Positions 21,288-34,300 are shown, numbered from the stretch's first letter. The stretch: 64,000 nucleotides of DNA from Cladobotryum mycophilum (GCA_036429605.1 JAVFKD010000004.1:4960001-5024000), one strand, 5' to 3'. The notes: generated by a model from the letters alone, not told the origin. Numbers and translations: made by a program.

Positions 21288-23361
21288 TTATATCACCTTT
21301 CTTTCTCGTAAACCCCATATATAGCCGTAGACTGTTTTTATGCAGTTCAAGACAGTGGCATACAGAAACACGATGGTACTGAGAGGACCAAAGATCATCA
21401 TGGGGAGAATAGAAACAATAAAGTGACCTAGAGGAGTTAGATAAAACATTACTAAGACTGTATGAAGCGAAAGGCTTACCAAAAAATAGCGGCCGTCTGG
21501 TGATTGTTTGCCAAAACTCATCTGATGTGAGGAGATCTTGAGCTCCGTCCCATTTCCAAGGGCCAACCAAACGAAATTTGGTATTAAGATGGGCACCGAA
21601 TGCCCAAATAATTGGAAGCCGCCAGCACTTGACGCCAGAACTCTGCGACATTAGCTCAAGAATGTCGAGAACTCCCGGGGCCGAGTTCAAGTCTAATGCA
21701 AGTTGATAGGCGTAACTTTCGTGGTCGACACCATACGTTATCCTAGAATTTGGTAGAGGCATAAGACGATAATGCTGCTCGTCTTTGGGGCTCAGAGGTT
21801 GTGGTATCATGTGAGGTGTAAGGAGATTGGCAATCCATAGCTGCGCTTGCATCTCCGACAGAGGTGGTATAGCGCCAAGCGAAGGTCTCACAAAGCCAAT
21901 GAATCCCACTGAAGGTTCACTGCGCTTCCATATACCCCGAACATCTGCATCTCCAGGCTTCGGGTAACCCTTCGCAGATGAGCGATGATTTGAGTCAAAG
22001 AAGGGGAACTCTTGTTTGTAGCCGGAGCAAAGCACAATCACATCAGGCTTTATACTCTCGTTCTTTAATCGTTCATACTCGGGGCGTTTATTATCTGTAA
22101 AATAAACAATGCCGTGTTCATCAACTTCTTTTGGCCATGGTGCGAGGTCCACTTGTCTACCATTTGTGTCTGGAATAGGGACCTGCACCAACGCAGACCG
22201 TAACGCATATAACCAAAGTTTGTATCCAGGCAGCTTTGGACGATATGGCTCGCTAATAAATGGGCAGACCTTCATAGACTTGTTGAAGAAGACTTCGAAT
22301 AATAAGCCTAGTGACTTTTGATTGAAAAGGACGGGGGCTAATGAATCACTTACTTCTGGATGGATGGTGACGTTCGGGGCTGATTTCGCCAATCCACTGA
22401 TCCATTCCATATGTAGTACCAGATGATACCCAAAGAAGCGCTTTAATGTAATAATGGTAATAGTCCCATAGTATAGTGTGATTGCGCAGAATGGGATGAA
22501 CGTAAGTTGTGTCAAAGAGGTTGGCTCGACTGACATCGATTGGTATACCTGGCTCAGCGGGATTTGGCTTTCGACCCAAAATAGGCAGGATGATAGGACC
22601 TTGATTTCTCTTTGTTCCATATTAGCTAGCGGTCGTACATTAATCTTGAGAAATTGAGGCATACCTTGGGCGCAAAGTGGAAGCCATCTCTGTGGCACAA
22701 TAAGACACGTGCTGTTTTCGATGTAACCGCAAGATACGCAATATCTGCACCAGTCTCGCCACTGCCCACCACCATCACAGTCTTACCAATTCCAAACTGT
22801 TCTCGTTTCTTGAATTGGGAGGAGTGCATGACAAGAGGCACATTCTCTATCCCTTTGATGTTGGGCATATTCGGGGTTACATGCAAGCCTGAACATATTG
22901 CTATGGCGTCGCACTCCCAAGTGTCTAGCTTCTCACTTCCGATAGATTGATAAGTAACGATGTGACTATTTTCACTTTGTCGTCTTATGGCTACAACCCT
23001 GGTATGAAGGTTGATGTACGGCCATAAGTCAAAATGCGTACAGTAATCTCCCAGGTATTGAACATATTGTTCAATCTTGAGGAAGTCTTCGCGGCTGGTA
23101 TGTCTAAAATCGGAGAACGTAGTAAGTTGCTTTGATGATACAAGCTATCAAGAGTATCAGAGTATTTTCTCGGAATATTTAAGAGCGGAAACAAACCTCG
23201 CCGTCCTCATATGATCGTGCAGCAAATGTGCCACCAACTTGAGGCTGGTACTCAAAGAGTCGTGCTTCAACCGGTTCACACGGTAGGCTTTCGTGCGCCT
23301 TGACCAAGTACTTCAGTGTTACAAGGCCCGATGGACCACCTCCGATAATGGCAACTCTCAT
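21288..23361 (-). CDS. Flavin-dependent monooxygenase (FMO-like), 622 aa
   Basis: Five exons join in phase: 23361-23197, 23144-22665, 22609-22354, 22307-21480 and 21427-21288, with introns of 46-55 nt. The N-terminus is a FAD-binding Rossmann motif (VAIIGGGPSGLVTLKYL). 'NIKGIENVPLVMHSSQF' matches the FMO linker, and a second nucleotide motif is VVGSGETGADIAY for NADPH. 'PDVIVLCSGYKQEFPF' matches the ATG-like segment of the FMO family. The C-terminal exon encodes a hydrophobic helix (VSILPMMIFGPLSTIVFLYA), suggesting membrane anchoring. The enzyme would insert oxygen at N, S or carbonyl carbon of a small molecule. The alternative unspliced readings each run into stops or lose the family sequence. 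Confidence 0.9.
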
Positions 23362-24212
23362 GTTCGAGATAATTTGTGCGGCAGAATTGATGATTCTTTG
23401 GAAAGAGAAACTGACAGGAAACCCCTTTTCGTTTGACGAGTTGATTCGACTTCCAAAATCGGGGGTTCGTACAGGGGACTACATGTCGTATTTCAAGGAT
23501 CTTTGAAAAGTGCCCGTGGAATACAAGGACTTAACTCTTTTCACCCGGTCAGGGAGCCATGGTAAACCAGATCAGTGGTAGGCTGGTCAGCCAACAACCC
23601 CTCTACTCAGCTTAGATATGGCCCATGCGCTTAAAAGTGTGTGGGTACACAAGGATTATCGGTTAATGCTTCTTGAAGACAGACCCCGGAGCTTACAGGA
23701 ATCTTCACTTCGGTCCATGCTAATTAAACAGAAGGATTGAGATTTGGCTAAACGTGGACGTGTCCTTGTGGTAGATATCACGCGCCAGCTTAGATTAGTT
23801 TTCGTATTTCGAGCACTTGATGTTGATCATCCGCTCAGAAAGAGTCTAGCAGGTCATCAGCAAGGAATGCGGTGAAATCGGAACGGGCATCAACCGATCG
23901 GATCCTACCTCAATATTTGTCGCGTCATTGGCTACGCAGGATGGGTGTCACAACATGCATGTTGGAACAAAGGTTAAAGCGCGGGGAGTCTCATATCCAC
24001 GTGGTACTCTAAATATGCGCGGTGACTCCATGGATCAGCAGAACAATTGAGTCATCCAACATCTTTTCACAACGAAATGCAAGGCTATAGGCCACCATTC
24101 GCCATGTTGTGGGCTTTCTCCTAGCTGCACGATGCGCTGGCATGAATAACGAAAGCGTGAATGGAAAACAAATCTATTCGGAAGAATTAAAAGCTGACAT
24201 CGTCTGACCTTT
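23362..24212. other. Intergenic, 0.85 kb
   Basis: FMO promoter and 3' flank of the PaiB-like gene; no supported gene. Confidence 0.55.
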
Positions 24213-24983
24213 TCATTTCTTGGCTTGTTCATGCAGGTGCCCACGCTCGCGAACAATCTCGGCCATCTGAGAGCCAATCTCAGAACCCATGCCTCCGAAT
24301 CCGTTTATTACACCCTCGCGGTCGCCTTGACTCATTTCTTGGCTCATCTTGAACTTGCCTTCAAAACGGTCAATCTTAATCTCGATGCCAATAATAGCCT
24401 TCTGGAGTAGCTGAACATATTTATCTGGCGCATCAGACACATTCCAGGGTGTGGGCTTAGATCCCGATCCGGTATACCCCATGATGGACGTTTCGGAATG
24501 CCGCGACAGATCATCCACCTGTTTGGATAAGAAAGCCACAGTTTCTTCCGACTTGGAATCGAAGTAGATCTTAGCTTTGCCGTACACCTGTGCTGCCGCA
24601 TAATTCCATGTCGGAACCACTTTGCCATTGCTAGGCTTTGTCTCGGTGTAGAATTTTGGTGTAACATAGTGATGCACGGGAGAATTAAAGAGAACCAAGA
24701 CTTCCTCTTCGAGAACGTAGTCCGAGCTGCTTGCAGATGACTGCACTGATTCGATCATGGCTTTGCTCTGTGGGTTCTGGCGCGCAACATGTCCGCGGAG
24801 GACGCCGAGTTCTGTCTCGTCGCTCTCGTTCGCAACGTCAAGGATGAAAGGAATGTGACTAGACTGAATGAGGGGGTGTCTCTCCGATCTGATAGCGGTT
24901 GTGAGAATCCCTAGAGGGTTGTCGCGGATTAATTGCCGCAACGTGGCAATTGTCGTTTCCGCATGGACGTCCCGCAGATACAT
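24213..24983 (-). CDS. PaiB-like FMN-binding protein
   Basis: Single exon. Starting at MYLRDVHAE the product is 256 aa; an in-frame Met 10 codons upstream (25013) is possible. The sequence follows the FMN-binding negative transcriptional regulator (PaiB) family: 'LGILTTAIRSERHPLIQSSHIPF', 'LRGHVARQNPQ', 'VLVLFNSPVHHYVTPKFY', 'VVPTWNYAAAQVYGKAK' and a C-terminal 'FKMSQEMSQGDREGVI' that matches the family's conserved FK-SQN-like motif. In bacteria PaiB is a regulator; fungal homologues are better viewed as split-barrel FMN proteins of unknown substrate. No signal peptide. Its position between an FMO and a P450 suggests a metabolic role, which is inference. Confidence 0.9.
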   Translation of the reverse strand: MYLRDVHAETTIATLRQLIRDNPLGILTTAIRSERHPLIQSSHIPFILDVANESDETELGVLRGHVARQNPQSKAMIESVQSSASSSDYVLEEEVLVLFNSPVHHYVTPKFYTETKPSNGKVVPTWNYAAAQVYGKAKIYFDSKSEETVAFLSKQVDDLSRHSETSIMGYTGSGSKPTPWNVSDAPDKYVQLLQKAIIGIEIKIDRFEGKFKMSQEMSQGDREGVINGFGGMGSEIGSQMAEIVRERGHLHEQAKK

Positions 24984-25854
24984 GATTGAATTGTATTTCA
25001 AGTACCTGATCAAAGCAGTGGCGTTTTAGTCTTGCTCAGGCGCCTTGACCTTGAAGTTGAAAAGAGTTGTGAGTTGTTGGTCAATGATCAGTCAATGCTA
25101 GAGGATGGGGATTATGGGATAAAGAGGGCAAGCTATGCTGTGGAGAACACGGGCCGAAATTCACCAATGAGTCACAAGGGAAATATTTGCGCCCTCTTGA
25201 CAGAATTAGGTAGCATGGCATGCGACTGCTGCTATCTACTGTGCAAATTCGATTCAAGCTCGACTAAGCCGAATTAAGCAGGCTTGCTTTGGCTTTGACG
25301 CTCATGTTTGCCTTGATCTTTGCTTTGTGAGAAGCCCCCAAATCACGCAGGACTTGATTAAATTAATTGACAGTTTTTATTTAGTATTTTTACAACGAAA
25401 TGTAAAAATTCCTCGTCTTATTGACTAGATCAAGCTTAACAATAAAATAAAATACATTCGTTGCAAGAGTTTATCGCTCGTTCCATATTGCAACCCGCAA
25501 CTCTCGTCGCGGGAATGGAGCTTACGCTTCCCGATTACAACAGTAATCTTTGTGTCTCTGTGTCGAAGAGAATATAATATATGCCTCATCAGAAAGAGGG
25601 GAGTTGCAACTCTGAAGAAACCAATCCATGATCTCAGAGGATTTTGATACTATTAGGAGCAATATCTTTGGTCGTGCTTACTCCAAGGAGGCAGTGACCT
25701 ACGTTTCGTTTCTATTTGCTATCCCGCGTAACTAGACAATGCTACTAAGTTAGGTGATGGGTGTGAAGAAGGGTTGGGAATAGTTATTACTATATGTAAA
25801 ATAAGTATTGACGTAGGTCATGACAGTCAGGTCAAAAAGTGTTTGTATAAATTA
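24984..25854. other. Intergenic, 0.85 kb
   Basis: AT-rich between 25370 and 25460; no gene, RNA or repeat recognised. Confidence 0.55.
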
Positions 25855-27543
25855 CTATTTTTCTTCTAGTCCCTCCAAATAAATCGAGTCACTTTGCTCC
25901 CATGGATGCTCCTGCTCTATATTCTGGATAAGCTCCGTATGCCTCTTGCTTCTTGGAGTGATTTCATATGGAAAAGCCGAGATATGACAAGTCATGCCTG
26001 GATTAGGCTCAAGTTTAGGCACGATCTCTCTACCTTCATTGTCGCGTGCCTTGGAGATAATACACGTGGCGAGAATATGTGTGAATGTCAAGAACATGAC
26101 TGACTCGGCAAGATAGCGCCCAGGGCACACTCTGCGTCCAAATCCATACATCCAAGTTCGGGGGTCCTGCTCATTTCGAGGCTCTAGAAAACGCTCAGGC
26201 ACAAACGAATCAGGATCTTGGTATACCTCTGGGTCATGAGCCAACCACCAAATCGACCCAAACAAGACTGCTCCCTTTGGGATTGTATAACCATTATAGG
26301 TTAATTCTTCGTCAGCAACATGAGGTACAGCAAGTGGCGCAACTGGATGCCATCGCAGTACTTCTGATACCACTGCACCCATATAAGGCATTGCCTCACG
26401 ATCGCTTAGTAGAGGCAACCGGGTTCCGCTTGTGACTCGGTCGATTTCTTCTTGAGCCTTGCGATGTACCTCTGGGAATAGCATCATAGCAACTAAGAAG
26501 CTACTCAACTGCACTGTCAAGGTCTCAGAGCCTCCCAGGTACATAATTGCAGCAGACCACTTAATCATATCCTCGTTGTCGGCGTTCAGCTTATCCACGT
26601 CACTATCAGCGCATGACTGCTCGACTAATTTTGAGACATAGGATGGGTAGTTGTTGCCCTTGGTTATCTGTTGTCGCACGAAGCCGAAAGGGATATTGAC
26701 TGTATCTCGAATATTCCTTGCGTAGCGTTGGGCTGTCTTCTTAAAGCCAGTACCCGGGAAGCCTTGTGGCAAGTACTTGAATACGGGGACAATATCAATG
26801 GTCTGGTTAAATGGGATAGATGCAGCTTCAAAATCGGCCGCGGTACGTTCGATTAAGGTAACGAGAGGGTCGTCCTCCTGTGGATCGACAGTGTAGCCAT
26901 ACACAGACTTGAGAATGACTGCAGTAACCTCTCTATACATACAAGGTCAGTTGAGGTCCATGCATAAAGGATTCTGTAAGTGCAGTAAATGGTCTTTCAC
27001 TTGCATTTTCAGATGGCCCATAATATTGTTGGGTTCTTTCAGGATTCGCAGAAGCAGGCGTCTAGCCTCGACTTCTTGAGAGTGAGCAAACTTGGCAACT
27101 AGCGATTTAGTTCCTATGAGCGAATGCATGCCCTTGCGATGTGTCTTGAACTCATGGTCCTGAAGCTGATGCATGACCATGAATTTACCAAAACCGCAAT
27201 ATGTTAGGAATTCCAGCAACGGGCGTCCTGATGACATGACTGATTGCTTTTCCATAAGCTCATATATAGCATGCCGGCCATGAATAAAGATCATGGTATT
27301 GCCAAAAATAGTAAGGGAGCTAATAGGACCATAAAGATTCTTGTGCTTAAGCCAGTGTTCAAACTCAATAGTGCCCTTGGGAGGCAAGTCAAAGATGTTG
27401 CCAATAAAGGGGATGCCCTTTGGCCCAGGTGGAAGGTTTCTGTATGGTTTTCGAAAGAATTGGTAGCACACTAAGAAAGCAACTAAAGCTATCAAAGCCT
27501 GGATAATAGGCAAGTTTGCCATACTAAAAGCCTTGTAGATCAT
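25855..27543 (-). CDS. Cytochrome P450 monooxygenase, 538 aa
   Basis: Two exons, 27543-27001 and 26928-25855, with a 72-nt GTGAAA...AG intron. An N-terminal membrane anchor (IIQALIALVAFLVCYQFF) is followed by the Pro-rich hinge LPPGPKGIPFIGN. The I-helix motif is GGSETLT (313-319), the K-helix ExxR is EVLR (370-373), PERF is VPERFLEP, and the haem-binding loop FGRRVCPGR has its ligand Cys near 449. All hallmarks of an ER-bound class II P450 are present. The layout resembles the CYP families that include O-methylsterigmatocystin oxidoreductase-type enzymes, but the substrate cannot be assigned. It sits in the row of oxidoreductases downstream of the terpene synthase. Confidence 0.93.
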
Positions 27544-28903
27544 GGCGCAGGTTAATTAATGTTAGAAGTGGGATGTCGAGGAGTTTACAGTTTATAGAGG
27601 TAAGCAAGCGGGGTAAATATAAGATATACATAATAGGTGGGCCCGTATTACTGTATAAGACATGCAGTGGAATTATAACAACACCTTATACAGAGATTAC
27701 TAGGTAAGCAAGATTAAGACATAGGTATTATATTATGCACATGCTAAAGCCTGTATAATCTTAGTATTGTGCATGTTATGTGTGAATTTATGTGTGATTA
27801 CCCCGCCAGTTGCTTACCATATAGATTCCGCCGCTTCCGGAAAGAATATTATAAGAATATATTATAGTAAAAGTAATAATCTATCTTCAAGAGTCTTTAC
27901 ATTGTCTTGAAGCTAATATTCTTACCACTATTAGATCTATTTCCAATGTTCTAAGTGCCAGAGCCAGACGAGGATAGACACTAATCTGTGCTAGAGGATT
28001 CTGCGGTCTTCGACTCCATTAACAGACATCCAATGGCTAAGCCGATGAATTCTCGACTCGTTCACTATGGCAAATATCTTAGAGCAGTCCAACATTGCAC
28101 GAAAGTAGATCTCAGCAACTTCTAGTTCAGCCTATATCAATGATGTTTGTTAACAATGCGCATTGCTTCAGGTTGCATGGTTCGTAGGAAGTGAGCTTAA
28201 AATCTACTTATTTCCAGAGAGTGAGTATAGAAGCAAGATAAACATGGATTATTGCAAGCTCATCAGAGACTAAGCAAACGGGTATTCCAAAATATAGCGC
28301 TTCCTTATTGACCATGAGATTATCGGTACTACATTCTCAAGAATCCCTGATATTAACAAGAACTAACACCTCCAAAGCTTAATCTACTTACATAGGATAT
28401 AATCCGATGTTTATGGGATGTCAGAAAACGATGGTGATAGGTAACTCATCCCACTTTGGTTTTACGTCCTTATCGACATCTTCTATAAGTTGGTAAAAGA
28501 TGTCATAAAAAGAAATGCGGATGCATTCCCTGACCTGGGACTTGGGTTTAAACCAGTTCTGTGTCTACACACAAGCAGTCCGCCGAATAGGAATAACCGT
28601 GTCAAACTGGAACCAAAGGCTTGATTCTTTAGTGAATGAAGGCTGGCTAAGTATCCAGTATACCCCGCAGCCATTGTGATTGTTTCAAGTGCTATTCAAA
28701 TATCGAATGACGTCTTTAAATAGGCTTTCGTTGATATATAGTTGGAGCTATTGAGATGGCTGCAGATGTGGCGTGTCTAAGAATGCGAGGGGAACGAGCT
28801 GACGAGCACTGCTTTCTACATATATGAGCTCAACCATTTCAGTGGAATTGATATTCAAAAGAAAGTCAACAAATCTATACTTTCTTTTTGCCTCGAGAAT
28901 ATC
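27544..28903. other. Intergenic, 1.4 kb, AT-rich
   Basis: Divergent promoter region of the P450 and the enoyl reductase. The 27600-27900 part is clearly AT-rich. No ORF with a family signature was found. Confidence 0.55.
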
Positions 28904-30071
28904 ATGTCGACTCAAAAGGCAATTGTGATCAGGGAGGCAGGCAAAGCCGAAGTGATCACGAATGCACCAATTCCCAAGCTCCGCGATGGCTATATTATTG
29001 TGAAAACAGCCTCGGTAGCTCTGAATCCTGTGGACTGGAAATTTATTGACTTTCTTGCCAGTTCGGGTGCTATTGTAGGTTGTGACTATAGTGGTATAAT
29101 TCATCAAATTGGTGCCAATGTCCAGCCCGGGTTCCAGGTTGGAGATAGAGTTATGGGTATGATTCATGGATGTGAGCACTCCCCTACCTTGTATATCATA
29201 ATTATAGATATCACTGACAAAGTGCATTTTACCCTCAAGGCAATCAATCAAATCACGAAGACGGGTCTTTTGCAGAATATGTCGCTGCTAAAGCGGATAT
29301 ACAGATGAGAATTCCTGATGCCATGTCATTCGAGGACGCTGCAACACTTGGTGCTGGGGTCATCAGTATGGGACAATCATTGTACCAGTCTCTTGGTTTG
29401 CCACTACCTGACAACCCGTCAAAGGAGAAGACCCCAGTCTTAATTTACGGTGGTAGCACCGCGACTGGTACCTTGGCAATTCAGTTTGCAAAGTTGTACG
29501 TTTCCCGTTGACTATTAAGCTTACTTTGGTAGTGTTAACAATAATTTTTGCTAGATCTGGATTTGATGTCGTTGCAACCTGTTCTCCCCGAAACGAGAAG
29601 TTGGTTCGAGGTATGGGAGCTGACCATGTTTTCGACTACAATTCACCTGACTGCGCCTCAAACATCAAAAAGGCAACAGATGATAAGTTGCACCTTGTTT
29701 TTGACGCTATTGGAAACGAAGAAACTGCAAAGTTATGCTGCGACGCAATCAGGCCAGAAGGTGGTAAATATACATCTTTGAACCAGCTTGAGAAGCTTCC
29801 GCGCAAAGACGTTGAGAACCTAGGGACTATGGCGTATACGGCAGTGGGCGAGGCCTTTGAGCTGACTGGAGCAAAGATTCTAGCGAAACCTGAGGATTTG
29901 GCCTTTGCTAAAAAATTCACTAAGATGGCTCAAGACTTGTTGTTCAAGCAACGTCTCAAGGTACATCCTCCGAGTGTGAGATCAGGGGGATTACGGGGTG
30001 TTTTAGATGGACTGCAAGAGATGCGCGATGGGAAAGTTTCTGGAGTCAAGCTGGTTTATAATGTCGAATAG
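28904..30071 (+). CDS. Zinc-independent alcohol dehydrogenase-like / trans-acting enoyl reductase (MDR)
   Basis: Three exons join in phase: 28904-29171, 29240-29495 and 29555-30071; the product is 346 aa. The N-terminal GroES-like domain has 'ALNPVDWKFIDF' and 'GAIVGCDYSGIIHQIG'. The Rossmann domain has 'VLIYGGSTATGTLAIQFAKL'. 'ADHVFDYNSPD' and 'LHLVFDAIGNEETAKLC' follow. Zn-ligand cysteines of classical ADHs are absent. This is the pattern of fungal medium-chain reductases such as the trans-acting enoyl reductases that partner highly reducing PKS or PKS-NRPS enzymes. No PKS is in the window, so here it is either a stand-alone reductase or a remnant of another cluster. Confidence 0.9.
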
Positions 30072-30406
30072 CCAGGTAGGGGGGTTACATATCCATCATT
30101 TATGTCGCGGGCTATGATGCTGATCTTTTTATTTATTGCAAAAACACAACTGAGCAAATGTTGAGTGAGAAATGAGAATAATATTTTTCGCCTTGCAACG
30201 ATTACGCGCACTCAGAGGTTGAAGTAGTATGATGGTATGTATTATATATTCGTATATAACCGCCTTCCTCAGCGGCCGTTTCCATTTTATATACAGCAGT
30301 CATTGCCACGGCTTAGATACATCAAATATACATAAAAAGTAGACATGTACACATTCGTCCTTATGCAACCCATATACATTTACACATTCTTCCCCACATT
30401 GACAAG
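30072..30406. other. Intergenic between convergent genes
   Basis: 3' flanks only; AT-rich at 30230-30300. Confidence 0.6.
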
Positions 30407-31318
30407 TTACCAAGTGCAGATGTCAATGTTTGCAGGGGACGAAGCCTTGCCCCAGTTCCAGCTAGGGTTGAGGACGGAGACGTGTCGCAGGTTATCGCGT
30501 GACCAAAACTGGTAGTCGGCGTTGCGGAAGTCTGTGTCGGAGGTGGGAGGGCATGTGCCCTTGAAAGTGGTCGTGTGCCAGTCAGTGTGAGCAGAGTGAT
30601 GCCACTTGCCGAAGTAGACCTTTGGGTGATCTCTGTTCTTCTGCTGGAAGTTTGCCCAGTCATCGGTACTATCAGACTATGTTAGAATCGGGTATCATGG
30701 CGAGTAGGAACAAGGGCTTACCCATCAAAGGTATCGTTGATATCACCGTAGTTGACCCAAGGGTGCTTGCCATCTATAGCATATTGTTAATAAAATAATG
30801 CTGCTTATAATACTAAATGGAGATGTCGTACCTTGCTCCATGCCAAGAGAATTTCTGGTGTAGGAGTTGCCGCCATCATTGCTGTTGAAAGCGATAACAA
30901 TGCCTTCCCAGTCACTCATATGGCCAGTGTCCTTCTTGAAGTACACATAGTAAATGATCTTCCACTGATCACCACACTTCTTGACAGCCCAGTAGGTTGG
31001 AATGGTGGAGAAGGGCTCGCCAGCGACGTTGCCGTAGTGAGTGTTTGTGCCCTGCCAGTTGGGCTGCTGGGGACAACCGTGAGCTAGTGCATTGATGTTG
31101 CAGTTGTCGGAATCGACACCGTTGGTCTGGTAGCCTTGACCATCTTCAGCAGCGGATGGCATGCAAGTGCCGGAGGCCATGTGCCACATGGGAGCAGCAG
31201 CCTGTGCAGCAGCCAGACCATTGTTATCTGTGAAAGCGTTGTTGGGAATTCCGTTGTTGGCGAAGACGGTGTTGGCGCCAAGCAGCAACACCGAGCTAAT
31301 TAAGGATGTAGTCTTCAT
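30407..31318 (-). CDS. Necrosis-inducing protein (NPP1/NLP-like), secreted
   Basis: Three exons in phase: 31318-30832, 30773-30722 and 30668-30407; 266 residues. A signal peptide (first about 20 residues) precedes the mature protein, with Cys residues that could pair. The family heptapeptide is present in variant form, GHMSDWE at 132-138, instead of the common GHRHDWE. The His, Asp and Glu that coordinate the divalent cation in characterised members are kept. NLPs are secreted proteins acting at the plant plasma membrane in many fungi, bacteria and oomycetes; non-cytotoxic members also exist, and the variant motif leaves activity open. A TATAAAG box lies about 95 bp upstream. Exon joins are inferred from phase and consensus splice sites. 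Confidence 0.88.
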
Positions 31319-34300
31319 GGTGAATAGAATGATGCCGTCGTTGTATGTTGGTATGGAGCGTGAGTCATTTAGGTAGGCATCTCAATCATCGGCAAGGAAT
31401 CACTCCAGCTTTATACTGGCTCTCTTATCCGTATCCATATCTCTTGAATATGCAACGCAGCACTCTGAGATGATGTCTCACTTCTCCATATTGGCTAGAT
31501 GCCGCGGAAAGGCCGAGTCCATGAGACGAATAGATTGGTGGAATTCTAGAACAAAAGAAATTAGCGTCCCTCCCGCCAACTTCTGTGAACACCGTCTCGA
31601 GTAAAGCGGGTTTCAGAACCAGACACCTTGAAATGGAAGCTTCAAAGCGTTTTCTCGTGCCACTTGCATATCGACATTCCAGATTGAGCCTAAGTTGTCA
31701 ACGCCAAGATACGGGTCTGTCGATCACCGCCAGACCGTCCATCTAAAGGCAACGCGTAAAACAAATCATGACATCTCAATACCAGGGACTTGCCCCATAT
31801 CAGTCATCCTCGTATTGAAAGCCCTGATGTTTAAGAGAAAATAATAGAAAAAGTCGTGTTCTAGCATTTATTAATTATATAAATTTGAGTATTACTGTCA
31901 GCTTCAAGGATGTACAACGATGGCACACAGGAAATCACCAGCCACCGAACAAATGCATCAGCCGGCCATTTATCTTCCAGCCATTTGTCTGAGAATTCTT
32001 CAGAAAATCTCCTGCACAACCTCTGTTTCACAACGCCAACCTTTTGACAAACACAGCTCGCAACATTCACCCAAGGCGAAATAAAGGATAGCGCCTGTGG
32101 GGGTGGGGAAGGACCGGAGATGCCGAATGGCTCGCTGTCTCCTTGTCAGCATGCCTTGGTGCCTGAGGATCTTACCTAGCAGCACAATGATTGAACCTGA
32201 TTCCCCATTGTACCTAAGGTTGCATGATTAATGTAGGCCTGCCAGAAATGTTACTTAATCTGCTGTTACCATACGGCTCGTTAGTTTCTACTCCCGCTTG
32301 ACGCTTCATCAAATGAGCAATAGCAACGAGCCAACGTTCCTCCATAGTGTTGAGATAGATACTTTCACCACTGGCCGTCTTCCATTGCGCATGTTCTGAT
32401 TGTGGAGAAAGCGGCTAAGAACTTGGATGATCTAATTGGCACGGAGACTTATTGCACTTGAGTATTGATAGGGAGATGCCTGCTCTGAGCTTTAATATTC
32501 GAGAGCGGGTTTGTAGATAAAATGATAAGAATCAGTAACATTCTATAGGGGTTAATTGCTACTGCGCAATTAACAGTTCTGTTTTTTGTCACAGAATACG
32601 ATCCATGGATGTCCTTGGAAGTGGTTACTCCATAGATAGATAGCAATAAAAAAAATGCACAAGCCCAAGCGGAAGCGTACCAAGGCCCCGTACCCTATAG
32701 CTCTGACTGCACCATTGGATAATGCATTCTTCAAAATACAATGTTAACCTCGTGAAAGGGCCAAAGGATGTCAAAGACTGTGTAATTTGACTGGCGCTCA
32801 CCGAGTTCTATACAATATCTATTTCATATAAATGAATTGAAAATCCCCTTTCTTTGTAACTCCTTTCGCAAATGACTGTGCTGCTTACGGCCGGGTTCAT
32901 GTTCGGCAAGTTTCTCCGTTCATCTTCCCACACTCCCTCATTTTGATTATGCGATTCGTAATTGGCAACCTTCTTCATGAGCACCGGCAAATCCACTATA
33001 GCCCATTTTAAACTATCCGTCTAACAAACTTTCTTCGTACGTAGCAGCTTGGGTTAGCTTCAAACCCTTATTGACAAGCGATACACCGGCATCCTGGAAG
33101 CTCCGGATGAACTCCTTCAGACTCTGTCCCATTGATAGGGATATTGAAAGTAGAAACAGTTCATATGTCACAAGCCAACAAGACGTTAACGTGCAATATC
33201 TTCCAGTATCGGGAAAAAGAGATGGAATCTCTAAAGTCGTCACACCGTCGCTGGATCTGAAGCTATTTATTGTGCGGTAGGGATGAAGGGCTTCCGCATC
33301 AGAATTCGCCAACCAATTTATCATAGAGCGTTGGATAGTGCTATGATGGATCTGTAAGTCCAGTTCCAATAATTAGTCTCCACACTTGTTGCTCCCGTTG
33401 ACAAATTGAGCGACGAGATCAATTTCCCCACGTCTTATTCTTGTAACAGTGATCTTCTATCTAATTCCCTTTTGGGGAATGATGTATATTAATACTTGAC
33501 GCAGCGTGAAGCGGCCGACCAAATTGACCAAGTTGACTCGTTTTTTTTGCTGGACTTCAACAGCAGCCTCCCCTCTCGGTTGAACCTGCGGTATTTGATG
33601 ATGCCACAGCACGGGGGTTAGTTGACAGGTTTGACAATCTATAGGTTTACTTTTCTCGGTGAACATCTCAATGTTATTCTTTTCAACAGTTGGAAGATGA
33701 CAAGATGTTCCGTTTATAGATATACCAGCAGATAGTTCGACATTTAGGGACCCACCTGAAACAACACCACATCTCCTAGTGCTATGATTACGATGTAGGC
33801 AGCTATGCTAATTTTCTTTGTTGCCTAGAATCGCATACTGAATGAGGGCAATGGGAGGTGGGACAGAATGCCGTGAGTAGAAATCATCTGGTCGGATGAT
33901 TGGTCAATGGCTGGATGACCAGCTCTCCAGAACCCTATCAACCATGATTCATTGTTTTTGTTTTCCTTCACGATCTGAAAAAGTAGGTACTGGCATGGAG
34001 AGGTGGAGATTAATTGTAACCTACCCCTAGCATCAACTCCTTGTCATCTAGCATGCTCTGGCCCATCTTGAAGGCATGACTTCTGGGACTGCAACTTTAG
34101 AACGCCAAGACCCTGGGCGTTTTCAGGAAAGTAATTTGCAGACACTGATCTATCAAATAATAGACATCCATTTCATTTTGTGGTTAGACAGAATAACTCT
34201 TCGTCTGAACATTCAAATCATGGAAGAATCAACCCCACTTCCCCCGCTACCCCGCTACCCCGCCATCGCCGCATCAGCTGCCCGTCCTCCAAGCTCAATT

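Noticed and set aside
21262..22698. Single 478-codon reading of the FMO 3' half
   Set aside because: It reads through three introns; the spliced model restores FMO family sequence, phases and a membrane helix at the C-terminus.
33013..33369. 118-aa minus-strand ORF in the 31-35 kb gap
   Set aside because: Amino-acid pattern not attributable to a family; no exon partners found.
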